DNA of 64,000 nt, from NCBI GenBank assembly GCA_049596955.1, contig JBMYMD010000011.1, positions 7,188-71,187 of the forward strand, in the 5' to 3' direction. Position 1 is the stretch's first letter. Each line of letters starts with the position of its first letter. Of this stretch, positions 52,725 to 62,252 are shown in pieces. The stretch is from UBA3478 sp049596955 (GTDB lineage Bacteria > Bacteroidota > Bacteroidia > Flavobacteriales > Flavobacteriaceae). The position numbers and the translations under genes were made by a program. The notes beneath the pieces are model-generated. The model was not told where the DNA came from and ran no database searches. It saw only the letters and a program-made list of their open reading frames with translations.

Positions 52725-52743
52725 TAGATTTGCCGTATTTTTG
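52725..52743 (+). promoter_or_regulatory. Two -7 boxes upstream of purK
   Basis: TAGATTTG (52725-52732) and TATTTTTG (52736-52743) are both perfect TAnnTTTG matches on the plus strand; the second ends 16 bases before the purK ATG. One or both may drive purK-purE. No -33 TTG is found at normal spacing. Confidence 0.5.
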
Positions 52744-52759
52744 CCTTAATTAATGACAT

Positions 52760-53902
52760 ATGCAGTATTCAAGTTCAAGCTTCAAGCTCGGTATTTTAGG
52801 TGGAGGACAGCTCGGAAAAATGATGACGGTTCACACGCGAAAAATGGATATACATACACTGATTTTAGACCCCTCTGAAAGTGCACCAGCCCGATTGAGC
52901 TGTAATACTTTTTTTCAAGGAGATCTTTTAGATTACGACACGGTATACGAATTTGGAAAAAAAGTAGATGTCTTAACCATCGAGATTGAAAACGTAAACG
53001 TCGCTGCCTTAGAACAATTAGAGCGAGAGGGAGTCAAGGTTTATCCAAAACCCAAAAGCCTGAACATTATTCGAAATAAGGTGCGCCAGAAAACCGTTTA
53101 TGAGCAACATGAATTGCCCACAGCACCTTTTCAAAAATTTACCGATAAAGACCAGCTTATAAAAAACACTCCTGCCCTGCCCTTTGTGTGGAAATCAGCA
53201 GAATTCGGGTACGACGGCAAAGGGGTACAAGTGGTAAGAAATGAGCAAGATATCGTACAAATTCCCGACGGACCCTGCTTGGCAGAAGAGTTAATTGATT
53301 TCGAAAAAGAAATTGCCGTAATTGTGGCTCGAAATAATCAAGGAGAAGTCAAAACCTATCCACTTGTCGCTATGGATTTTCACCCCACTGCGAATCTCGT
53401 CGAATACGTCGTTTCTCCGGCTCCGCTCGAGAATGCAATACACCAAAAAGCAGAACAACTCGCCTTAGAGGTTGCTGAAAAGATGGATATTATCGGTTTA
53501 CTCGCAGTTGAGATGTTTTTGACCAAATCAGGAGACATTCTTATCAATGAAGTGGCTCCAAGACCTCATAACAGCGGACATCAAACCATAGAATCCAATT
53601 ATACCGATCAATTTGAACAGCATATTAGAGCGATTTTAGACCTGCCTTTAGGTTCAAGCGCATCCAAATGCTGCGGCATCATGATCAATCTCATTGGAGA
53701 AGCCAACCACACTGGGCCCGTAGTCTACCAAGGTTTAAAAGAGGCTTTGGCAATCGAAGGGGTTTACGCTCACATCTACGGTAAAGCAGAAACAAGACCT
53801 TTTAGAAAAATGGGACATATGACCATTGTGGATGCTGATCTCGAAAAGGCTTACAAGAAGGCAAAGCAAATTAAATCAATGATAAAAGTAATAAGCGCAT
53901 GA
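52760..53902 (+). CDS. purK: N5-carboxyaminoimidazole ribonucleotide synthase PurK
   Basis: A 380-residue ATP-grasp enzyme that carboxylates aminoimidazole ribonucleotide in purine synthesis. The N-terminal GILGGGQLGKM and the ATP-grasp segment with VWKSAEFGYDGKGVQV are diagnostic, as is the later NEVAPRPHNSGH. It overlaps purE by four bases (ATGA), the usual PurK-PurE coupling. Confidence 0.97.
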   Translation: MQYSSSSFKLGILGGGQLGKMMTVHTRKMDIHTLILDPSESAPARLSCNTFFQGDLLDYDTVYEFGKKVDVLTIEIENVNVAALEQLEREGVKVYPKPKSLNIIRNKVRQKTVYEQHELPTAPFQKFTDKDQLIKNTPALPFVWKSAEFGYDGKGVQVVRNEQDIVQIPDGPCLAEELIDFEKEIAVIVARNNQGEVKTYPLVAMDFHPTANLVEYVVSPAPLENAIHQKAEQLALEVAEKMDIIGLLAVEMFLTKSGDILINEVAPRPHNSGHQTIESNYTDQFEQHIRAILDLPLGSSASKCCGIMINLIGEANHTGPVVYQGLKEALAIEGVYAHIYGKAETRPFRKMGHMTIVDADLEKAYKKAKQIKSMIKVISA

Positions 53903-54384
53903 AAAAAGTAGCCATTGTGATGGGAAGCACAAGTGATTTAACAGTCATGAATGAGGCCATCGAAGTTTTAAAAGAATTGGGGGTAGAAACAGAAGTTGAT
54001 ATTGTTTCTGCACACCGTACACCAGAAAAGCTATTTGAATTTTCTAAAAATGCGCATCTCAACAATATCGGTGTCATCATTGCCGGAGCAGGAGGCGCTG
54101 CTCACCTCCCTGGAATGGTTGCATCCCTGAGTCCATTACCCGTTATTGGTGTTCCAGTAAAAAGCAGAAATTCAATTGACGGATGGGATTCTGTACTTTC
54201 TATTCTACAAATGCCAGCAGGTGTTCCAGTGGCTACTGTGGCATTGGACGGTGCTAAAAACGCAGGAATTTTAGCCGCACAAATACTCGGAGCTTCAAAT
54301 GAGAATATTTTGAACGAAATAATCAGCTATAAAGAAGGACTCAAACAAAAAGTAGAACAAGGGGCCGCTTCTTTAAAATCATAA
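53899..54384 (+). CDS. purE: N5-carboxyaminoimidazole ribonucleotide mutase PurE
   Basis: A 161-residue class I PurE that moves the carboxyl group from N5 to C4 of the imidazole. MGSTSDLTVM, VSAHRTPEKLFEF and AGAGGAAHLPGMVAS match the family and include its substrate loop. The start overlaps the purK stop. The M3 peptidase gene follows after nine bases. Confidence 0.97.
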   Translation: MKKVAIVMGSTSDLTVMNEAIEVLKELGVETEVDIVSAHRTPEKLFEFSKNAHLNNIGVIIAGAGGAAHLPGMVASLSPLPVIGVPVKSRNSIDGWDSVLSILQMPAGVPVATVALDGAKNAGILAAQILGASNENILNEIISYKEGLKQKVEQGAASLKS

Positions 54385-54393
54385 GCACAGTAA

Positions 54394-56394
54394 ATGAAAT
54401 CTATTTTAAGCGCTCCATTTGCTTTTAGCGCATACCAGCTTGAAGATTACATCAGCGAGATCGAATCTGGAATTGCCATTAACAAAGAAGAAATTAAGGC
54501 CATCAAAGAGAATCCAGAGGCGCCTAATTTCAACAATACCATAGCTGCCCTAGATCGCAGCGGACAACACTTGGCTAAATTCAGCAGTGCGTTTTTTAAC
54601 CTCAACGCCTCAAACACCAATGAAAAATGGCAAGAGGCTGCACAACAAATCGCACCAAAACTCAGTAATTTCAGCAATGACGTTATACTCGATCAAGAGC
54701 TATTTCAAAGAATCCAATCTGTTTATAACACAGAGGCCTTAGCTGGTGAGGCTCAAATGTTGCTTGAAAAAACCTTTAAAAAATTCACCAATAACGGTGC
54801 ACTACTCCGAGATAACCAAAAAGAAGAATTGCGTAAAGTAGATGAAAAACTCTCTATGCTTTCGGTAAAATTCGGATCAAACGTTCTGGCAGATTCCAAT
54901 GCCTATGAACTTCATATTCAAGAGGAAGCTAAACTTGAAGGCCTTCCACAAAGTGCTATAGATGCAGCGAGACTTGCGGCTGAACAAAGAGAAAAAGAAG
55001 GTTTCGTTTTTACACTTGACTATCCGAGTTATTTGCCCTTTATGCGGTACTGTAAAGATCGAAACCTGAGAAAAGAACTCTATATGGCTTTCGGTCAAAA
55101 AGGCTTTCAACAAAATGAATACAACAACGAAAAGACAGTTAAAGAAATAGTAGAGCTGAGAGCTCAACGCGCTAAAATTTTAGGTTTTGAAACCTATGCC
55201 GATTTCATCTTAGATGAGCGAATGGCCAACACTCCAAAAACAGTCTTTGATTTTATTGATGAACTCTACAAAAAAGCTTTACCCGCAGCACAGCAAGAAC
55301 TGAAAGAATTGAAGGAATTCGCCGCTGCCAAAGAAGGCATCGAAGATTTCAAAAAATGGGATATGGCCTATTTTAGCGAACAGCTCAAGACAGAAAAGTT
55401 TGATATTGATCGCGAAAAACTGAGAGTCTATTTTAGTTTAGATCGAGTTTTAGACGGAGTTTTTGACATCTGTAATCGCCTTTTTGAATTGGAATTTAAA
55501 CCCCTGACTGATGTTGAGGTGTATCATCCAGAGGTGCGCATTTTCGAGGTTACAGACAAAACAGGTGAGTCTCTCGCCTATTTATACACTGATTTTCATC
55601 CTAGAGCTTCCAAACGCAATGGCGCATGGATGACCTCTTATCGATCTCAATTTATTAAAGAAGGGAAAAACCATCGCCCACACGTTTCAATCGTTTGTAA
55701 TTTCAGTAAGGCTACAGAAACGCAGCCTGCATTATTACAATTTGAGGAAGTACTCACACTTTTTCACGAATTCGGTCACGCACTTCACGGAATATTAGCC
55801 AATACCGAATACAGTAGTCTATCGGGCACTTCAGTCTCTTGGGATTTTGTAGAATTACCCAGTCAACTCTTTGAAAATTGGTGTTATGAGGAGGAAGCGC
55901 TGAATCTTTTTGCCAAGCATTTTGAAACCGATGAGGTCATTCCAATTGAGGATATTCGTAAACTCAAACAGGCAGCAAACTTTCAAGAGGGAATGGCCAC
56001 CCTCAGACAATTGAGTTTTGCCGCCTTAGACATGGCTTGGCATACCACTTCTATTGATTCAGCAACTAGTGTAAAAGCATTTGAAACAGCCAAAATGCAG
56101 GCTTTTGAATTGTTAGAAGTCACCGAAGAAACCTGTATGAGCACTGCCTTTTCACATATTTTTCAAGGTGGATATGCCGCAGGATATTACAGTTATAAAT
56201 GGGCAGAAGTACTTGATGCTGATGCCTTCGAATACTTCCAGGAAAAAGGCATTTTTGACACTCAGATTGCAGCAAAACTAAAAGACTTCATTCTCTCGAA
56301 AGGAGGCACCGAAGACCCTATGAAATTGTATACCGCCTTTAGAGGTAGAAAACCCAAAGTGGATGCTTTGCTTAAAAGAGCAGGATTGGTTTAA
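54394..56394 (+). CDS. M3-family oligopeptidase (peptidyl-dipeptidase Dcp-like)
   Basis: A 666-residue zinc metallopeptidase of the thimet oligopeptidase family that cuts short peptides. The motif HEFGHALHG starts at His458; Glu459 is the catalytic base and His462 the second ligand, with a later Glu in the helical domain completing the site. There is no signal peptide, so a cytoplasmic role in peptide turnover is likely. It lies nine bases after purE on the same strand, a coupling without an obvious functional link. Confidence 0.93.
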   Translation: MKSILSAPFAFSAYQLEDYISEIESGIAINKEEIKAIKENPEAPNFNNTIAALDRSGQHLAKFSSAFFNLNASNTNEKWQEAAQQIAPKLSNFSNDVILDQELFQRIQSVYNTEALAGEAQMLLEKTFKKFTNNGALLRDNQKEELRKVDEKLSMLSVKFGSNVLADSNAYELHIQEEAKLEGLPQSAIDAARLAAEQREKEGFVFTLDYPSYLPFMRYCKDRNLRKELYMAFGQKGFQQNEYNNEKTVKEIVELRAQRAKILGFETYADFILDERMANTPKTVFDFIDELYKKALPAAQQELKELKEFAAAKEGIEDFKKWDMAYFSEQLKTEKFDIDREKLRVYFSLDRVLDGVFDICNRLFELEFKPLTDVEVYHPEVRIFEVTDKTGESLAYLYTDFHPRASKRNGAWMTSYRSQFIKEGKNHRPHVSIVCNFSKATETQPALLQFEEVLTLFHEFGHALHGILANTEYSSLSGTSVSWDFVELPSQLFENWCYEEEALNLFAKHFETDEVIPIEDIRKLKQAANFQEGMATLRQLSFAALDMAWHTTSIDSATSVKAFETAKMQAFELLEVTEETCMSTAFSHIFQGGYAAGYYSYKWAEVLDADAFEYFQEKGIFDTQIAAKLKDFILSKGGTEDPMKLYTAFRGRKPKVDALLKRAGLV

Positions 56395-57242
56395 AGCACG
56401 AGGATACCACAAATTAATATCAACCAAAAAAGCATGGGTACAGCTTCAACCCAAAATGAAGCAAAATAAGGACGCTGCTTGGTAGAACTTAAGCCAATAA
56501 TTAAAAGTAATATCAACCATATTATAAATCTACTACTGACTTCTACAAAAACGTAGCGCTCTCGCGCAAAGGTCAAAATCAGCCAAACCATTGCCAGTAG
56601 GGCGCCGAGCCACTTTGTGTTTGAAATACCGAAATATTGAGGTATGGTTCTTGAGTAAAGCTGATCCTGCTGCATATCCCTCAATTCAAAAGGAATCATT
56701 AAAATAACGACCAATAAGAAGCGCTGTATGTACAGCAGTATCCAATCCCAAATAAAGGTGTGTTGCTGCGTAAATTCCAATCCATACTCAATCAAAATTG
56801 GGGCTAAAAATGTAAATGATGTCCAAATAAAAGCAACGATAAACACCTTTAAAAAACCGTGATTTCGAAGTTGAGGTTTAGAGGAAAGCACTGGGAGCGC
56901 GTAGGCCATTGACAACAATCCATGGCCAACAATAAAGATTTGTAATTCGAAATTGAAAAAGCAAAAAAGCATAAGTGCAACCAACAATGAAATTTTCGTA
57001 AGAATTCTTACAAAAATCAAGAGAGAAGTCGGCTTATTTTTTGACTTCAGCAACAAGCCGCCAAACTTTACAATATTGTAATACGAAACCGAGGAAAAAA
57101 AGAGAAAAGTTATCCACTTTAAATCCATCAATAGATTCATCAAATGTATACTGAGCATATACAAACAGCACAGTGCCAAAGCTACATGCACACTAGAATC
57201 TACATAGTACTTTAGAAAATCTCTATAGACTTTGTCGCTCAA
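56391..57242 (-). CDS. UbiA-like multi-pass membrane protein
   Basis: A 283-residue protein with about eight hydrophobic segments. The late loop FELRDMQQDQLYSRTIPQYF resembles the second Asp-rich motif of UbiA prenyltransferases (DxxxD followed by a Thr-Ile-Pro turn). The first Asp-rich motif expected near residues 50-65 is not evident (SVSYYNIVKFGG), so it may be inactive or use another substrate. The start is a TTG at 57242, because a stop lies upstream in frame and the first internal ATG would remove a membrane segment. The 3' end overlaps the M3 peptidase gene by four bases. Confidence 0.55.
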   Translation of the reverse strand: MSDKVYRDFLKYYVDSSVHVALALCCLYMLSIHLMNLLMDLKWITFLFFSSVSYYNIVKFGGLLLKSKNKPTSLLIFVRILTKISLLVALMLFCFFNFELQIFIVGHGLLSMAYALPVLSSKPQLRNHGFLKVFIVAFIWTSFTFLAPILIEYGLEFTQQHTFIWDWILLYIQRFLLVVILMIPFELRDMQQDQLYSRTIPQYFGISNTKWLGALLAMVWLILTFARERYVFVEVSSRFIIWLILLLIIGLSSTKQRPYFASFWVEAVPMLFWLILICGILVL

Positions 57243-57312
57243 AAGAATTGTTTCGTTAATAAAATTAGCACTATCCCTAAGGAAAGCCCATTAATTTAAA
57301 CGCGGAAATCGA

Positions 57313-57320
57313 TAATTTTG
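57313..57320 (+). promoter_or_regulatory. -7 box (TAATTTTG) for gcvP
   Basis: A perfect TAnnTTTG lies 21 bases before the gcvP ATG at 57342. Its TTG (57318-57320) is in frame with gcvP and could be misread as the start codon. No -33 TTG lies at normal spacing. Confidence 0.5.
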
Positions 57321-57341
57321 TACACTTTTAAAAAAAATGTT

Positions 57342-60185
57342 ATGTACACGGATCAATTCTCAAATCGTCACATAGGAATAGATGCCAATGAAGAGGCTGT
57401 GATGTTAGAACAAATTGGAGTTTCAAACTTAGCGGAACTAATCGATCAAACCATACCAGAAGATATCAGAAATCGCAGTGCAATGAAACTGCCGAAAGCC
57501 ATCTCAGAGTATGAAGTATTAAACCATTTAGAAGCCTTATCCCTCAAAAACAAAAACTTTAATAGTTATATCGGTTTAGGATATCACCCGAGTATTACTC
57601 CAAGTGTAATCAAGAGAAATATTCTTGAAAACCCGAGTTGGTATACAGCCTACACTCCATATCAAGCTGAAATTGCACAAGGAAGATTAGAGGCGCTTCT
57701 CAACTTTCAAACTGTAGTGTGTGATTTAACCAAAATGGAAATTGCTAATGCTTCATTACTTGACGAAAGTACAGCAGCGGCAGAGGCAATGACCATGCTT
57801 TTTGATTTGAGAAGCAGAGCGCAAAAAAAAGAAGGTGTTTTAAAGTTCTTTGTAGATGAAAATTGTCTACCACAAACACTTAGCGTTCTTCAAACAAGAT
57901 CGACACCACTCCATATCGAACTCGTTGTTGGAAAATTTGAAGAACACCAACTAGACCATACGTTTTACGGTGCTTTTGTTCAATATCCAGGAAAACACGG
58001 ACAATTACCTGATCTAAAAGCCATTGCATCCGACTGCAAAGCACATGATATCAAAGTAGTTGTTGCTGCAGATATATTGAGTTTATTGTGGTTTGAAGCC
58101 CCTGGCACCTATGATGTCGATGTTGTTGTAGGTACGACACAGCGCTTTGGTATTCCAATGGGTTACGGCGGACCTCACGCTGCTTTTTTTGCCACCAAAG
58201 AGGCCTACAAAAGAAGTGTCCCCGGCAGAATCATAGGACAAACCATCGACACTGACGGAAATCAGGCTTTGCGAATGGCTTTGCAAACAAGAGAACAACA
58301 CATTAAAAGAGACAAGGCCACCTCAAATATTTGTACCGCTCAAGTGCTACTAGCAGTTATGGCTGGGATGTATGCTGTATATCACGGTCCAAGCGGATTG
58401 AAGAATATTGCAAGAGCTGTGCATCTCAAAACCAGACTTCTTTCAGATTTGCTTCTAAAAATTGGAGTTGAACAACTCAACGACACCTACTTTGATACCC
58501 TGTTATTCAAAAGTAATTCAGTCGACCAAATAAAAGCTAGAGCCCTTCAAGCCCAATCCAATTTCAATTTCATTGATGAGCATCATTTCTCTGTTTCTAT
58601 CAATGAAACAACATCTGAAGAGGACGTTTCAAGGCTTGTAGAGATCATTAGTGGAGCATCCGTTTCATCAGACGCAAATAGCCTTGCCGAGTTATTTTGC
58701 AATGAGAGCTTACAAGCAGAGCGAGAGAGTACTTATCTAGAGCACGAGGTTTTCAATAGCTATCATTCTGAAACAGAATTGATGCGCTACATCAAAAAAT
58801 TAGAACGCAAAGACTTGGCATTGAACCAATCCATGATTGCCTTAGGCAGTTGTACGATGAAACTCAATGCAGCGACACAAATGCTTCCGCTCAGTTGGAG
58901 CAATTGGGGTAATATTCACCCATTCGCCCCACTAGATCAGGTTTCAGGCTACACTGAAGTTCTTCAAGCGCTCGAAGATTATCTGACTGAAATTACTGGG
59001 TTTGCAGCTACCTCATTACAACCAAATTCAGGTGCCCAAGGAGAATACGCAGGTTTAATGACCATTAGAGCTTATCACAAAGCCAATGGTGATGAGCATA
59101 GAACCATTTGTTTGATACCCTCTTCAGCACACGGCACTAATCCAGCATCCGCAGTGATGGCAGGAATGAAGGTAGTCGTGGTCAAAACCGACGAAAGAGG
59201 AAATATCGATTTAGAAGACCTTAAAGAGAAAGCCGTTGCACATTCGGAGAATTTAGCAGCACTTATGGTGACCTATCCTTCAACACATGGGGTTTTTGAG
59301 TCTTCTATTAAAGAAATCACCGATGTCATTCATCAAAATGGAGGTCAGGTCTATATGGATGGTGCCAATATGAATGCTCAAGTTGGACTCACCAATCCAG
59401 CACTTATTGGCGCTGATGTTTGTCATTTAAATCTGCACAAAACATTTGCAATCCCTCACGGAGGTGGAGGACCAGGAGTGGGACCAATTTGCGTCGCAGC
59501 TCAACTCGCCGAATTTTTACCTACCAATCCTTTGGTTCAAACAGGAGGTGATAAAGGAATAACTGCTATTTCAGCTGCGCCCTTTGGAAGCGCTTTAGCT
59601 TGTCTTATTTCGTACTCTTATATACGTTTGTTAGGACCCGAAGGCTTAACAAAATCCACTGAATATGCTATACTCAATGCCAATTATATCAAAAGTAGGC
59701 TAGAAAACGACTACCCTATTTTATATGTTGGAGAGCAAGGACGTGCAGCTCATGAAATGATCATTGATTGCAGACCTTTCAAGGCTTATGGTATTGAAGT
59801 AACTGATATAGCGAAACGACTTATGGACTATGGTTTTCATGCCCCGACAGTATCTTTTCCTGTGGCGGGTACTATGATGATTGAACCAACAGAAAGTGAA
59901 AGCTTATCTGAATTAGATCGCTTTTGCGATGCCATGCTTTCAATCAAAGAAGAAATTTTAGAGTGCCACAGCGAAGAAACTTCAAATCCATTGAAAAATG
60001 CACCTCATACCCTATCTATGATTACTGCGGACGATTGGCCTTATGAATACAGTCGAGAAAAAGCAGCATTTCCATTGGATTTTGTGAGAGAAAATAAATT
60101 TTGGCCTAGTGTACGAAGAGCAGATGAAGCCTTTGGAGATCGTAATTTAATGTGTACTTGTGCACCTATGGAATCTTATAGTTGA
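57342..60185 (+). CDS. gcvP: Glycine dehydrogenase (decarboxylating), P-protein
   Basis: A 947-residue PLP enzyme of the glycine cleavage system that decarboxylates glycine and passes the aminomethyl group to the H-protein. It is the single-chain (fused) form: the N-terminal half has the FNSYIGLGYHPSITP-type segment and the C-terminal half the PLP Lys700 in HLNLHKTFAIPHGGGGPGVG. The start is the ATG at 57342, since the in-frame TTG at 57318 belongs to the promoter. gcvT and gcvH are not adjacent. Confidence 0.96.
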   Translation: MYTDQFSNRHIGIDANEEAVMLEQIGVSNLAELIDQTIPEDIRNRSAMKLPKAISEYEVLNHLEALSLKNKNFNSYIGLGYHPSITPSVIKRNILENPSWYTAYTPYQAEIAQGRLEALLNFQTVVCDLTKMEIANASLLDESTAAAEAMTMLFDLRSRAQKKEGVLKFFVDENCLPQTLSVLQTRSTPLHIELVVGKFEEHQLDHTFYGAFVQYPGKHGQLPDLKAIASDCKAHDIKVVVAADILSLLWFEAPGTYDVDVVVGTTQRFGIPMGYGGPHAAFFATKEAYKRSVPGRIIGQTIDTDGNQALRMALQTREQHIKRDKATSNICTAQVLLAVMAGMYAVYHGPSGLKNIARAVHLKTRLLSDLLLKIGVEQLNDTYFDTLLFKSNSVDQIKARALQAQSNFNFIDEHHFSVSINETTSEEDVSRLVEIISGASVSSDANSLAELFCNESLQAERESTYLEHEVFNSYHSETELMRYIKKLERKDLALNQSMIALGSCTMKLNAATQMLPLSWSNWGNIHPFAPLDQVSGYTEVLQALEDYLTEITGFAATSLQPNSGAQGEYAGLMTIRAYHKANGDEHRTICLIPSSAHGTNPASAVMAGMKVVVVKTDERGNIDLEDLKEKAVAHSENLAALMVTYPSTHGVFESSIKEITDVIHQNGGQVYMDGANMNAQVGLTNPALIGADVCHLNLHKTFAIPHGGGGPGVGPICVAAQLAEFLPTNPLVQTGGDKGITAISAAPFGSALACLISYSYIRLLGPEGLTKSTEYAILNANYIKSRLENDYPILYVGEQGRAAHEMIIDCRPFKAYGIEVTDIAKRLMDYGFHAPTVSFPVAGTMMIEPTESESLSELDRFCDAMLSIKEEILECHSEETSNPLKNAPHTLSMITADDWPYEYSREKAAFPLDFVRENKFWPSVRRADEAFGDRNLMCTCAPMESYS

Positions 60186-60333
60186 AACATAAATATTTAG
60201 TTATCAATGTTTTAAAATTGAAGGCGGGCGTATAGAACATTTGTAAACTCATGTTTAGGCTTCGGCAAGTATTTTGACTAAACGGGTAAAAACATTTAAG
60301 ATGCCTGTACATTAGAGTAACAGAAACAACCTT

Positions 60334-61395
60334 ATGGCAATTGGAATTTTAGGTACGGGAAGTTATATACCCAAAGTGGTCACCAAAAATGAACATTTTT
60401 TGGAGCACGACTTTTATTCCAATCAAGGAGACCGTTTTGAAGTTGATAATACTGAGATTATTGAAAAGTTTCAAGCCATCACAGGAATACGCGAAAGACG
60501 TTATGCCCAAGACGATGAGTTGACTTCTGATCTGGGTTATCAGGCCGCAAAAAACGCTATTGAAGACGCGGCTATTGACAAAGAATCCATAGACTACATC
60601 ATCTTCGCCCATAATTTCGGAGATGTCAGAAAGGGTGAAAATCAATCTGATCTTATACCTTCTTTAGCGAGTAAAGTAAAGAATCAATTGCAAATTAAAA
60701 ATCCTAATTGTGTGGCCTATGATATGATTTTCGGCTGCCCAGGATGGATTGAGGCTATGATTCAAGCCAAGGCGTTTATCCAAAGTGGAATGGCAAAAAA
60801 TTGTCTCGTTATTGGTGGAGAAGCACTCTCAAGAGTGGTAGACCATCACGATCGAGATAGCATGATTTTCGCTGATGGAGCTGGAGCTTGTATCCTTGGA
60901 GATACCCAAGGCGGTGGAGAAATATTAGCACATCACTCACAAACCTTTGCCGGAGACGAAACCTTTTACTTGTATTTCGATAAGTCGAATCATAAAGAAA
61001 ACGGTTACGACAATACGCGTTTTATTAAAATGAACGGTCGCAAAGTATACGAGCTTGCTGTGGTCAATGTACCAGAAGCCCTTCGCGTGTGTTTGGAAAA
61101 ATCTGGTGAATCTATCGAAAACGTGAAAAAAGTATTCATTCATCAGGCCAATGAAAAAATGGATGAAGCCATCATCAAGCGCTTTTACCGCAAGTTCAAA
61201 AAAGAGGTGCCAGAAAACATAATGCCTATGAACATTCAAACCGTAGGTAATAACTCTGTGGCCACAGTTCCTATTCTCTATGATATGGTTCGTCAAGGAG
61301 TTTATAGTGAGCATGAACTTCGTAAAGGAGACATAGTTATCATGGCCAGCGTAGGTGCAGGTATGAACATCAACGCCGTTGTATACAAGTACTAA
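60334..61395 (+). CDS. 3-oxoacyl-ACP synthase III family protein
   Basis: A 353-residue thiolase-fold condensing enzyme similar to FabH. The catalytic triad is visible: Cys135 in FGCPGWIEA, His270 in IHQANEKM and Asn306 in VGNNSVAT. It is longer than FabH (about 320) because of an N-terminal insert (HDFYSNQGDRFEV). The ATG of the next gene overlaps its stop (TAATG), coupling it to a glycosyltransferase. This suggests a dedicated acyl product, such as a glycolipid or pigment precursor, and not the general fatty acid pathway (inference). Confidence 0.88.
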   Translation: MAIGILGTGSYIPKVVTKNEHFLEHDFYSNQGDRFEVDNTEIIEKFQAITGIRERRYAQDDELTSDLGYQAAKNAIEDAAIDKESIDYIIFAHNFGDVRKGENQSDLIPSLASKVKNQLQIKNPNCVAYDMIFGCPGWIEAMIQAKAFIQSGMAKNCLVIGGEALSRVVDHHDRDSMIFADGAGACILGDTQGGGEILAHHSQTFAGDETFYLYFDKSNHKENGYDNTRFIKMNGRKVYELAVVNVPEALRVCLEKSGESIENVKKVFIHQANEKMDEAIIKRFYRKFKKEVPENIMPMNIQTVGNNSVATVPILYDMVRQGVYSEHELRKGDIVIMASVGAGMNINAVVYKY

Positions 61396-62249
61396 TGCGA
61401 ATAGCAATTGTTATTCCATTCTACAATGAAGAATCTTTTCTCAAAGATTGTATCCATAGTTTTTTACAGCAAACAAGAGTACCCGACCAAATTGTGCTTG
61501 TCGATGATTCCTCTACAGATGACAGTTCTAAAATTGCGCAAGCACTAGCGATTGAACATGAATTCATTTCATACATAAAACATAAAAGTGAGTCTGATCG
61601 CGCACCAGGGTCCAAGGTGATTCAAGCGTTTAATTATGGTCTTCAACAGTGTAAAGACGCTGATTTCATCGGTAAATTTGATGCCGATCTCATTTTACCT
61701 CACAACTATTTCGAATCATTAATCGAAGCTTTTAACGCAAACCCAAAACTAGGTATGTGTTCAGGATTATTGTTTGTACAGAATGATAAAGAATGGTCCT
61801 ACGAAAATATAGCGGATCAAAACCATGTTAGAGGTCCTGTTAAATTTTATTCCAAAGCTTGCTTTGAGGCCATTGGAGGTTTATATGAAGAACTTGGATG
61901 GGACAGTATAGACACCCTTTTAGCCGCTTGCCAAGGGTTCGATACCTCCACCTTAAGAAATGTTCAAGTCAAACATTTAAGACCTACCTCAAAAGCGTAT
62001 CACTCCAAATCGGAGTATCACCTTAAAAGAGGAATGAGCTATTACAAAATGGGCTATGATTTTACGCTGAGTTTTTTGAGTATACTCAAACAGTTTTTTA
62101 AATCCAAAGATATACGTATCGCGACTCAACAGCTTCGAGGTTTTTTTAAAGCCAGAAGATCACAAGCAATTGTACCTTTTGTAAGCCCCGCACAAGGGCG
62201 GTGCATCAGAAAAATGCGCTATCAAAAAATCAGAGAAAAAATCTTTTAA
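61395..62249 (+). CDS. Family 2 glycosyltransferase
   Basis: A 284-residue GT-A glycosyltransferase. The start IAIVIPFYNEESFLKDCIHS is the typical family 2 N-terminus, VDDSSTDDS carries the nucleotide-binding Asp residues, and the DxD-type motif is FDADLIL. There are no membrane segments. It is coupled by a one-base overlap to the KAS III gene and ends three bases from the convergent phosphatase gene. Donor and acceptor are unknown. Confidence 0.88.
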   Translation: MRIAIVIPFYNEESFLKDCIHSFLQQTRVPDQIVLVDDSSTDDSSKIAQALAIEHEFISYIKHKSESDRAPGSKVIQAFNYGLQQCKDADFIGKFDADLILPHNYFESLIEAFNANPKLGMCSGLLFVQNDKEWSYENIADQNHVRGPVKFYSKACFEAIGGLYEELGWDSIDTLLAACQGFDTSTLRNVQVKHLRPTSKAYHSKSEYHLKRGMSYYKMGYDFTLSFLSILKQFFKSKDIRIATQQLRGFFKARRSQAIVPFVSPAQGRCIRKMRYQKIREKIF

Positions 62250-62252
62250 GGT

